Below, in pieces: positions 16,337-23,672 of a DNA stretch of 38,146 bases. Below the pieces are notes generated by a model. It had not been told where the DNA came from. It was given only the letters and a program-made list of their open reading frames with translations, and did not search any database. Source of the DNA: JAQGHR01 sp031411935. Lineage in GTDB: Bacteria; Planctomycetota; Planctomycetia; Isosphaerales; Isosphaeraceae. Where the stretch lies: contig JANOBY010000578.1 in assembly GCA_031411935.1 (NCBI GenBank), positions 1 to 38,146 on the forward strand, given 5' to 3'. The first letter of the stretch is position 1, and every line of letters starts with the position of its first letter. A program made the translations under genes and the position numbers.

Positions 16337-19300
16337 ATGCCCGACCCCCGCCATCCCAACCGGAACGACGACGTTCCGGACGCCGCACGCGAGGCCCAGG
16401 ACGTCCTGCGTGCCCTGATCGGCCGCGACGGCGCGAGCTCCGCTCCGCCCCAAGCGTATACGCCCATGGGCGCGGAGGAGCCCGCGGCGATGTCGCGCGA
16501 GCAGCTGATCAAGGCCGAGATGCGGTATCGCGCCCTGGTCGAGCAGCTGCCCGCGATCACCTTCGCCGCGGCCATGGACGACACGCTCCAGGAACTGTAC
16601 GTGAGCCCGCAGATCGAGGCGATCCTCGGGTTCTCGCAGAAGGAATGGCTGGAGAACCCGATCCTCTGGTACTCGCAGCTCCACCCCGACGACCGGCATC
16701 GCTGGCAGGCGGAGTTCGCGCAGACGATCGTGAGCGCCACCCCGTTCCGGGCCGAGTACCGGTTCCTGGCCCGCGACGGCCGGGTGGTCTGGGTGCGCGG
16801 CGAGGCGCAGGTGATCCGCGACCCCGAGGGCAACCCGCTGTTCCTCCAGGGGATCGCCTTCGACATCACCGACCAGAAGCTGGCCGATGCCGCCCTGAGG
16901 AAGAGCCGCGAGGACCTCGAGCAGGAGGTCCGCAACCGCACGGCCGAGCTCCACGCGTCGAACCAGTCGCTGCACGAGGAGATCGCCGAACGCCAGCGCG
17001 CCGAGCACGCCCTGCGCGATCGCGAGGCCCGGCTCCGCTCGATCGTCGAGACCGCCGTGGACGGCATCGTCCTGATCAACGAGCAGGGCGTGATCGAGTC
17101 GTTCAACCGGGCGGCCGAGCGGATCTTCGGGTATCCGGCCGCCGAGGTGATGGGCAGGAACGTGAGCATGCTCATGCCTCCGCCTTACCGCGACGAGCAC
17201 GACCAGTACCTCCAGAGCTACCGCGACACCGGGATCCGCAAGGTGATCGGCCTGGGCCGCGACGTCGTCGGCAGACGCAAGGACGGCAGCGAGTTCCCGA
17301 TGGAGCTGGCCGTGAGCGAGACCCCGACCAACGAGGGGCTGAAGTTCACGGGCATCGTCCGCGACGTGACCGAGAGGAAGCTGGCCGAGGCCGCCCTGAT
17401 CGAGGCCAAACGCGCGGCCGAGGCCGCCAGCAAGCTCAAGGGCGAGTTCCTGGCCAACATGAGCCACGAGATCCGCATCCCCATGAACGGCATCCTGGGC
17501 ATGACCGAGCTGGCCCTGGACACCGAGTTGAAGCCCGACCAGCGCGAATACCTGGAGACGGTCAAGTCGTCCGCCGATGCGCTGCTCATGCTCATCAACG
17601 ACATCCTCGACTTCACCAAGATCGAGGCCGGGAAGATGGACCTAGAGGCGATCGACCTGGACCTGCACGACGTGCTGGCGGAGTCGCTCAAGTCGCTGGC
17701 CGTCCGGGCCCAGGAGAAGGGCGTGGAGCTCGCCTGCGAGATCGACCCCGAGGTGCCCGAGATCCTCGTGGGCGACCCCGGACGGCTCCGCCAGATCGTG
17801 ATCAACCTCGTGGGCAACGCCGTGAAGTTCACCGAGAAGGGCGAGGTCGTCGTGAGCGTGAAGCTCGAGCCCGCCCCCGAGGGGGCCGCGCCCCTGGTGC
17901 GGTTCTCGGTCCGCGACACCGGCATCGGAATCCCGGCCGACAAGCAGGGCGTGATCTTCGAGTCGTTCACCCAGGCCGACGGGACCACCACGCGCAAGTT
18001 CGGGGGCACCGGCCTGGGCCTGGCGATCTGCCGCAAGCTCGTCCGGATGATGGGCGGGACGATCTGGCTGGAGAGCGAATTCGGGCGGGGCACCACCATC
18101 CACTTCACCGCGGCCCTCCCGCGATCGACCACGCCGGCCCCCAGCACGCCACCGGCGGTCGTGGCCCTCGCGGGCATGAAAGCCCTGATCGTGGACGACA
18201 ACCGGACCAACCGCGCCATCCTCCGCGAGACCGTGATCGGCTGGGGCATGGTTCCCACCCTGTGCGCCTCGGGGCCCGAGGCGCTCGAGGCCATGACGCA
18301 GGCGGCCGCGGACGGCCAGCCGTTCTCGGTGGTCCTGCTCGACGCCATGATGCCCGAGATGGACGGGTTCGACGTGATCCGGCGGATCCACGACGACCCG
18401 GGGCTGGTCGGGGCCACGATCCTCATGCTCTCCTCCGCCGCGCAGCTGTCGGACGTGGCGGCCTCGCGCGAGCTGGGCCTGGGGGCGTTCCTGATCAAGC
18501 CGGTCGGCCGATCGGACCTGCTCTCGGCGATCCAGAGGACGCTCGGCGCGCGGAATCCCGCCCGGGGCGAGCCCCCGGCGGCGGCCGACGTCGAGCCCGA
18601 CCCGGCCCGATCGCTGGCCATCCTGCTGGCCGAGGACAACCCGGTCAACCAGAGGCTGGCGGTACGTCTCCTGCACAAACATGGGCACTGCGCCGTGGTG
18701 GCCGAGAACGGGCAGGTCGCCATCGAGATGCTGACCGACGTGCACTTCGACCTGATTTTGATGGATGTCCAGATGCCCGTGCTGGACGGATTCGAGGCCA
18801 CGCGGCTGATCCGGGACCGCGAGCGGCTGACCGGGCGGCACATCCCCATCATCGCCCTGACGGCCAACGCCATGAAGGGTGACCGCGAGGACTGCCTGGA
18901 GGCCGGATTCGACGACTACGTGAGCAAGCCGATCCGCTGGCCCGAGCTGAGCGAGGCGATCCGCCTCCAGATGCGCCGCTACCCCGGGCCGCCGGGCCGA
19001 GAGCCGGAGCCCGAGGCCGAGGCCGAGGCGGTCTTCCGGGAAGACGAGGCGATGAGCATCCTGGGCGGCGATGCCGAGCTCCTGCGCGAGATCGCCGACC
19101 TCTTCCTGGAAGGATGCCCGGCCATGCTCGCCGAGCTCAACGACGCCATCGCGCGGGGCGACGACCGGGGCGCGAAGCGGGCGGCGCACACGATCCGGGG
19201 CGTGGTCGCGAACTTCGGGGCGGACCTCGCCGTGGAGTCGGTCGAGGCCATCGAGGCGATGGACGTCCGGGCCGATCCTGGTGCCACGGTCGCGGCGTTC

Positions 19301-19402
19301 AAGGTCCTGAAATCGCGGCTCGAGACGCTCCAGGCCGAGCTCTCGAGCCTGGTCCTCTCCGGGAAGACGGCGAAGGTCGGGCCGGAGGGGCATTCGGGCT
19401 GA
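16337..19402 (+). CDS. Hybrid histidine kinase PAS-PAS-HisKA-HATPase-REC-REC-HPt
   Basis: A soluble 1,021-residue multi-step phosphorelay kinase with no membrane segments. Order: PAS (about 60-180), coiled linker (180-235), second PAS (235-350), HisKA with H377 in NMSHEIRIPMNG, HATPase (INLVGNAVKF, DTGIGIP, GGTGLGLAICRK), REC1 with acceptor D669 (LLDAMMPEMDG), REC2 with D810 (LMDVQMPVLDG) and an HPt domain with H951 (AHTIRGVVANFGA). The second PAS closely follows FixL (AAERIFGY, NVSMLMPPP, VIGLGRDVVGRRKDG), but the residue aligned with the FixL heme histidine is K302, so heme binding is unlikely. The H-box has Ile381 where Thr is usual. Lying 27 bases after hypB on the same strand, it may be part of the hydrogenase transcript. 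No response-regulator gene adjoins. Confidence 0.93.
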   Translation: MPDPRHPNRNDDVPDAAREAQDVLRALIGRDGASSAPPQAYTPMGAEEPAAMSREQLIKAEMRYRALVEQLPAITFAAAMDDTLQELYVSPQIEAILGFSQKEWLENPILWYSQLHPDDRHRWQAEFAQTIVSATPFRAEYRFLARDGRVVWVRGEAQVIRDPEGNPLFLQGIAFDITDQKLADAALRKSREDLEQEVRNRTAELHASNQSLHEEIAERQRAEHALRDREARLRSIVETAVDGIVLINEQGVIESFNRAAERIFGYPAAEVMGRNVSMLMPPPYRDEHDQYLQSYRDTGIRKVIGLGRDVVGRRKDGSEFPMELAVSETPTNEGLKFTGIVRDVTERKLAEAALIEAKRAAEAASKLKGEFLANMSHEIRIPMNGILGMTELALDTELKPDQREYLETVKSSADALLMLINDILDFTKIEAGKMDLEAIDLDLHDVLAESLKSLAVRAQEKGVELACEIDPEVPEILVGDPGRLRQIVINLVGNAVKFTEKGEVVVSVKLEPAPEGAAPLVRFSVRDTGIGIPADKQGVIFESFTQADGTTTRKFGGTGLGLAICRKLVRMMGGTIWLESEFGRGTTIHFTAALPRSTTPAPSTPPAVVALAGMKALIVDDNRTNRAILRETVIGWGMVPTLCASGPEALEAMTQAAADGQPFSVVLLDAMMPEMDGFDVIRRIHDDPGLVGATILMLSSAAQLSDVAASRELGLGAFLIKPVGRSDLLSAIQRTLGARNPARGEPPAAADVEPDPARSLAILLAEDNPVNQRLAVRLLHKHGHCAVVAENGQVAIEMLTDVHFDLILMDVQMPVLDGFEATRLIRDRERLTGRHIPIIALTANAMKGDREDCLEAGFDDYVSKPIRWPELSEAIRLQMRRYPGPPGREPEPEAEAEAVFREDEAMSILGGDAELLREIADLFLEGCPAMLAELNDAIARGDDRGAKRAAHTIRGVVANFGADLAVESVEAIEAMDVRADPGATVAAFKVLKSRLETLQAELSSLVLSGKTAKVGPEGHSG

Positions 19403-19509
19403 CCCGCCCGATCCGCCGGCCGGGTGCGATGCCCCGTAGCCGATGGGCGGGCGCCGCGGTAAGGTCAGGGGATTGGCCTTCGTCTGCCCGCACGTTCGAG
19501 AGGGACACC

Positions 19510-20757
19510 ATGATCCACAACGCTCCCCGCCCACGAACCTCCCTGGCCCTGGGCCTGGCCCTTGCCGCCTTCCCGCTGACCTTGCACGCCGCCCGGGCCG
19601 ACGATACGTCGAATCCGGTCTCCTGGAAGAAGACCGTGATCGAGGGCAAGTTCCGCTCCGAAGGCGTGGCCGTGGCCGACGTGAACAAGGACGGTAAGCC
19701 CGACATCCTCATCGGCGACTCCTGGTACGAGGCCCCCTCGTGGACCAAGCACGACATCCGCAAGCCCGGCGACTACGGCGACGGCCTGCGCAGCTACAGC
19801 GAGTGCATGGCCTGCTGGAGCGACGACATCAACGGCGACGGCTGGGCCGACCAGATCGTGATCGGCTTCCCCGGCAAGGCCGCCTTCTGGTACGAGAACC
19901 CGAAGGGCAAGGACGGCGAGTGGGCCGGTCACGAGATCTGGCCGAGCGCCTGCAATGAGACCCCCCTGTACACCGACCTGTTCAACGACGGCCGCCCCGT
20001 GCTCGTGATGGGCTGGCAGCCACAGGGCAAGCAGAACGACGGCCAGATGGCCTGGTTCACCCCCGGCAGCGACCCCTCGCAGGCCTGGGCCATGCACTCG
20101 GTGAGCGGCCCCGGAACATCCGACAAGCTCATCCCCGGCACCGCGCAGTTCTCTCACGGCCTGGGCGTGGGCGACATCAACGGCGACGGCCGCAAGGACG
20201 TGATCTGCACCGGAGGCTGGTGGGAGCAGCCCGAATCGGGCCGCGAGACCAAGACCCCCTGGGCCTTCCACCCCGCCAAGATCGGCGACGCCGTGGCCGA
20301 CATCGTGGTCTACGACGTGAATGGGGACGGCAAGAACGACGTGATCGCCAGCTCCGCCCACCGCTACGGCATCTGGTGGTTCGAGCAGGGCGAGATGAAG
20401 GACGGGTCGCCCGAGTTCACCCAGCACGACCTCTTCCCCGAGCTGGTCTCCGAGACCCACGCCCTGATCTCCCGGGACATCAACGGCGACGGCCTGAAGG
20501 ACCTGATCACCGGCAAGCGCTTCTGGTCGCACGGTCGCAGCGAGGCCGGGTCCGACAAGCCCGCCAGGCTCTACTGGTTCGAGGCCAGCAAGGACGACAA
20601 GGGGAAGGTCACCTTCACCCCTCGCGAGATCGACGACCAGAGCGGGATCGGCACCCAGTTCATGGTCCTGGACTTCAACGCCGACGGCCTGCTCGACGTG
20701 GTCACGGCCAACAAGAAGGGCGTGTTCCTGCTGGAGCAGTCCCGGTCGGGTAAGTAA
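19510..20757 (+). CDS. Secreted VCBS/FG-GAP repeat protein
   Basis: A 415-residue exported protein. The signal peptide ends near LTLHAARA; the mature protein begins DDTSNP. It contains at least six FG-GAP/VCBS-type calcium loops of the form D-x-N-x-D-G-x-x-D, for example DVNKDGKPD, DINGDGWAD, DINGDGRKD, DVNGDGKND, DINGDGLKD and DFNADGLLD. These are spaced along an integrin-like beta-propeller rich in Trp (WWEQPE, WWFEQGE). Such proteins are numerous in planctomycetes; no enzymatic function can be assigned. The ATG at 19510 is preceded by GAGAGGGA; frame-open sequence upstream to 19114 lies inside the kinase gene and is a shadow. Confidence 0.88.
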   Translation: MIHNAPRPRTSLALGLALAAFPLTLHAARADDTSNPVSWKKTVIEGKFRSEGVAVADVNKDGKPDILIGDSWYEAPSWTKHDIRKPGDYGDGLRSYSECMACWSDDINGDGWADQIVIGFPGKAAFWYENPKGKDGEWAGHEIWPSACNETPLYTDLFNDGRPVLVMGWQPQGKQNDGQMAWFTPGSDPSQAWAMHSVSGPGTSDKLIPGTAQFSHGLGVGDINGDGRKDVICTGGWWEQPESGRETKTPWAFHPAKIGDAVADIVVYDVNGDGKNDVIASSAHRYGIWWFEQGEMKDGSPEFTQHDLFPELVSETHALISRDINGDGLKDLITGKRFWSHGRSEAGSDKPARLYWFEASKDDKGKVTFTPREIDDQSGIGTQFMVLDFNADGLLDVVTANKKGVFLLEQSRSGK

Positions 20758-20763
20758 GGCAAC

Positions 20764-20849
20764 GCGTTCCACGCAGAGGTCGCAGGGAGGGAGCCTGTCC
20801 GAGCGCAGATTTCCGATTCTGTCTCCTCCGCGACCTCTGCGGGAAACGC
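20764..20849. repeat. Imperfect inverted repeat, family 2 copy 1 (likely bidirectional terminator)
   Basis: The left arm (20764-20786, core CACGCAGAGGTCGCAGG) and right arm (20827-20849, core TCCGCGACCTCTGCG) pair over about 20 bases with few mismatches. The element fills the 94 bp between two convergent genes, where a two-way terminator would be expected. A related element, with the same TTCACGCAGAGG start and GAAACGCAT end, lies at 29715-29817, so this is a dispersed repeat as well. Confidence 0.6.
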
Positions 20850-20851
20850 AT

Positions 20852-21508
20852 TCAACCCAACTTCACATAGGGATTCGTCCGCTTCTCTCGCCCCACGGTC
20901 GTGTTCGGCCCGTGGCCTGGCAGGAGGATCGTCTCGTCGGCCTGGAGGAAGAGCTTGCCGCGGATCCCTTCGTAGAGGGTCTTCGCGTCGCCGCCGGGGA
21001 AGTCGGTCCGGCCTACCGACCCCGCGAAGACCACGTCGCCCGAGATGGCGAACGGGGGCGTCTCCTCGTCGGCCACGTACACCACCGAGCCCGGGCTGTG
21101 GCCGGGGATCTCCAGCACGAGGAAGCGGAACCCCGCAAGCTCCAGGCGCTGCCCCTCGTCCACGAGGAGGTCGGCCTCGGGGCTCACGATGGCCGCGCCG
21201 AAGGCGGCGCTCAGATTCGCCTCGGGGTCGGTGAGCAGGTGAGCCTCATTGCGGCCGATGATCAGCGGGGCCTCGGGGAAGGCCCGCTTCATGGCCGCAT
21301 TGCCCGCGATGTGGTCGGAATGCCCGTGGGTGTTCAGGATCGCCACCGGGTTGAGCCCCCTGCGGGCGACCAGTTGGATGAGGGCCTCGGTGTCGAAACC
21401 GGGGTCCACGATCAGGGCGTCCACGCCCTCGGTCCTCCAGATCACCAGGCTGTTCTGGGCGAAGGGGGCCGAGACCACCACCTCGATCGCGTAACGGGCG
21501 TCTGTCAT
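20852..21508 (-). CDS. MBL-fold metallo-hydrolase (glyoxalase II-like)
   Basis: A 218-residue cytoplasmic metallo-beta-lactamase-fold hydrolase. The metal motif is H61-G-H63-S-D65-H66 (THGHSDHIAG). The later ligands sit in EIPGHSPGSVVY, AISGDVVFAGSVGRTDFPGG and LLPGHGPNT. This layout fits short glyoxalase II/YcbL-like enzymes that hydrolyse thioesters such as S-lactoylglutathione. It lacks the C-terminal substrate-binding domain of classical GloB, so the true substrate is open. The ATG at 21508 has no strong ribosome binding site but follows a good promoter at 21551-21579. In-frame sequence further upstream, to 21760, would extend past that promoter and is rejected. Confidence 0.9.
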   Translation of the reverse strand: MTDARYAIEVVVSAPFAQNSLVIWRTEGVDALIVDPGFDTEALIQLVARRGLNPVAILNTHGHSDHIAGNAAMKRAFPEAPLIIGRNEAHLLTDPEANLSAAFGAAIVSPEADLLVDEGQRLELAGFRFLVLEIPGHSPGSVVYVADEETPPFAISGDVVFAGSVGRTDFPGGDAKTLYEGIRGKLFLQADETILLPGHGPNTTVGREKRTNPYVKLG

Positions 21509-21550
21509 GGGCTGATGTCTCCGGAACTGCCCTTGTCGCGAAAGGCCCCT

Positions 21551-21579
21551 ATTGTAGAATCGCGCATCGTTCCTGGCAA
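21551..21579 (-). promoter_or_regulatory. Putative sigma70-type promoter of the MBL gene
   Basis: Read on the minus strand: TTGCCA (21579-21574), exactly 17 bases, TACAAT (21556-21551). Transcription would begin near 21543, giving a leader of about 35 bases to the ATG at 21508. It is the best-formed promoter in the window. Confidence 0.6.
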
Positions 21580-21780
21580 ATTCGACAACCGCCCGCTGGC
21601 CCGCGCCCGTCGTTTCTTGCCCAGTCGTGCAGGTCGGTGAAAGTTGCCCAGAACGCGAACGCGTTTGCCGATGGCTCGCCATTTGCGTGCGATAACTGCG
21701 CATCTTTCCGCGATCCCCTGGTTTCGCGGTTTTCTCCTCGTCTGCCCCCTTCCGGCCCACGCCGATGGAAGGACCTTCCT

Positions 21781-22830
21781 ATGGTCACGCCCCTTCCCAG
21801 GGCCCTTGGCCTCGCGCGATCCACGGGGCCGGTGCGCCTCGCGATCGCGATCGGTTTGATGGGGATGTCGCCCGGCTGGGCCGACGAGCCGGCGGTCCAT
21901 TACTATTCGACGGCGGCCCCGCCCGCGGACTATCCCGGCCCGGCCCCCTCGGCGTGCAGCCCGACGGAGAAGGCCGGGGACAAATCCGAAGCGGACACCC
22001 CCGCTGCGGCGGAATCGCCGGCCCCTCTGCCCCCGCCGGCCCCGCAGCGTCTCGCCGCCAACACGCCCGACACGGCCGCGCCCAAGCTGGCTCGTCCCGC
22101 CCCCGCCCCCTCTGTCTCGGCGGAAGTTCCCGTGGCCCGGGACACGATCGCCGAGGCCAAGGCCGCGATCGCTTCCTGCCGAGCGACCTACGCGAAGGTG
22201 CGTGACTACTCCTGCACGTTCTTCAAGCGAGAGCAACTCGACGGCCGGATGTCGGGCCAGAACGTGATGCAGATGAAGGCGCGGACGAGCCCCATGTCCG
22301 TCTACTTCAAGTTCGTCAAGCCTACGGCCGGTCGCGAGGCCATCTACGTCCACGGAAGCCACGGCGGGAAAGCCGTGGTCCACGACGTGGGCATCGGCAA
22401 GCTGCTCGCGGGCACGCTGAAGCTCGACCCGAAGGGCGAGATGGCCATGGACGGGTGCCGCCACCCGATCACCGAGGCCGGAATCGGCAACATGATCGAG
22501 ACCATCGCCACCGCCTGGGACAAGGAGCTCCACGCCAACGAGTCGGTCGTCACCATGCACGGCAACCTGAAGGTCGGCGACCGTCGCGTGTTCGTGATCG
22601 AGTCCGTCCACCCGCGCAAGAATCCGGGGTTCCTCTACCACAAGGTCAAGGTCTACATCGACACCGAGCTGAACCTGCCCATCCGCTTCGAGGCCTACGA
22701 CTGGCCCAAAGGCAATCGCCCGGCCGAGCTCGTGGAGGAGTACATCTACTCCAACCTCAAGCTCAACGTGGGGCTCACGAGTCGCGACTTCGACCCGGCG
22801 AATTCGAGCTACTCGTTCGGGAGGTTCTGA
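21781..22830 (+). CDS. DUF1571 domain protein, exported
   Basis: A 349-residue exported protein. Signal peptide: MVTPLPRALGLARSTGPVRL and onward to about MSPGWA. A low-complexity Ala/Pro linker follows (about 40-115: PAPLPPPAPQRLAANTPDTA). The DUF1571 domain then runs from about 125 to the end, with YAKVRDYSCTFFKREQLDG, MKARTSPMSVYFKF, IYVHGSHGGKAVVHDVG and a DTELNLPIRFEAYDWP block. DUF1571 proteins are abundant in planctomycetes and distantly resemble outer-membrane lipoprotein-sorting (LolA/LolB-like) folds; their function is not established. The start is chosen because GGAAGGA lies 7 bases upstream and a signal peptide begins here. The frame extends to 21637 without such features. Confidence 0.85.
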   Translation: MVTPLPRALGLARSTGPVRLAIAIGLMGMSPGWADEPAVHYYSTAAPPADYPGPAPSACSPTEKAGDKSEADTPAAAESPAPLPPPAPQRLAANTPDTAAPKLARPAPAPSVSAEVPVARDTIAEAKAAIASCRATYAKVRDYSCTFFKREQLDGRMSGQNVMQMKARTSPMSVYFKFVKPTAGREAIYVHGSHGGKAVVHDVGIGKLLAGTLKLDPKGEMAMDGCRHPITEAGIGNMIETIATAWDKELHANESVVTMHGNLKVGDRRVFVIESVHPRKNPGFLYHKVKVYIDTELNLPIRFEAYDWPKGNRPAELVEEYIYSNLKLNVGLTSRDFDPANSSYSFGRF

Positions 22831-22881
22831 GGTCGCGTCGGGCTATCGAGGTTTCCGCCCTGCGATCGCAGGAGGTCAACC

Positions 22882-23463
22882 GTGAGATCGCGGCGCTCGC
22901 TCCGGATCAATTGCGCCCGTGCCATGGCTGCCATCGCGGTCGTCGTGCTGCTCCTCGCCATGCATCGAGCAAGTGGCCGGCACGTCGAAGCCCTCCGATC
23001 GCCGATTGCCGTCGAGGGGTGGTCCGCATCGGGCCTCTCTCTCCCGGGGCGACGCATCTTGGGACTACCCGGCTTCGACGCCTTACCCGCCAGCTCGGCG
23101 GCCCTGGCCGAAGGGACGAAACGCGGCATCGAAATCGGGAAGGACGGGCGGGTTTACGGCCTCTTGCGGGTCCATCATTGGTGCGGGAACGACCCGATCC
23201 GTGAACACATTGCCCGTGTCGACCTCGCCCTCTTGCTCCTCTACCTCGGAGAGGGAAAGTCGAGCGAACCGATCCCCCCGCCCCCTTGGTCCGTCACGAA
23301 TGCCTCGTCAGCGTTTTCGGGAGCCGGATGGCGAGTGGAGGAGTTCAACGGCTTCGATCGCTGGCGGGAGACGCGGACGGCTCATCTCTCGCTGCAACGG
23401 ACCCCGCCACCGCAGGCGGTTTCCGGCATGATCGAAGTCAACGGTCGGCGTCCGGTCCGCTGA
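22882..23463 (+). CDS. Small exported orphan protein with N-terminal hydrophobic segment
   Basis: I do not recognise this 193-residue protein. It begins MRSRRSLRINCARAMAAIAV, and residues 14-27 form a hydrophobic helix, so it is either a signal peptide or a single membrane anchor. The outside part has LPGRRILGLPGFDALPAS, a Trp/Cys block (HHWCGNDPIREH), a Leu-rich stretch (VDLALLLLYLG) and WRVEEFNGFDRWRETRTAHL. The GTG start is well supported by AGGAGG five to ten bases upstream. It begins 51 bases after the DUF1571 stop and may be co-transcribed with it. Codon use is less G/C-ending than its neighbours and the alternative frame at 22919 is also open, so confidence is moderate. Confidence 0.6.
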   Translation: MRSRRSLRINCARAMAAIAVVVLLLAMHRASGRHVEALRSPIAVEGWSASGLSLPGRRILGLPGFDALPASSAALAEGTKRGIEIGKDGRVYGLLRVHHWCGNDPIREHIARVDLALLLLYLGEGKSSEPIPPPPWSVTNASSAFSGAGWRVEEFNGFDRWRETRTAHLSLQRTPPPQAVSGMIEVNGRRPVR

Positions 23464-23510
23464 ACGAAAGCTGGATCCGTGACACCCGGCGCAGCGGCTC
23501 CATGTGTTCG

Positions 23511-23667
23511 CCTCGCCCCCTGTGGGGGACAGGCCGGACGAAGTCCGGGTGAGGGGGCCCTGGGCTTGGCCGCAGTCCATGACCTGGCCATGACCTGGCC
23601 GAGTCGAACCCCCTCACCCGGCTGCTGCGCGTCCGCCCTCTCCCCGGAGGGGCGAGGGCAAGACGAC
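23511..23667. repeat. Paired inverted repeat element, copy 2 (REP/BIME-like)
   Basis: Unit C (23511-23557) carries CGCCCCCTGTGGGGGACAGG then GTCCGGGTGAGGGG. Unit D (23609-23664) carries CCCCTCACCCGGCTGCTGCG, then GTCCGCCCTCTCCCC with GGGGCGAGGGCAAGACG. D is the reverse complement of unit A at 2246-2305 with only a few changes. The A-B and C-D pairs therefore have the same head-to-head architecture with different 40-50 bp centres. The centre here includes a tandem CATGACCTGGCC repeat. The pair ends a few bases from the stop of the GH2 gene, where it may serve as terminator. Confidence 0.75.
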
Positions 23668-23672
23668 GCGAT

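Noticed and set aside
17038..17380. Heme-based oxygen sensor of the FixL type in the kinase
   Set aside because: The PAS sequence is FixL-like but the residue aligned with the heme-ligating His is Lys302, so oxygen sensing through heme is not supported.
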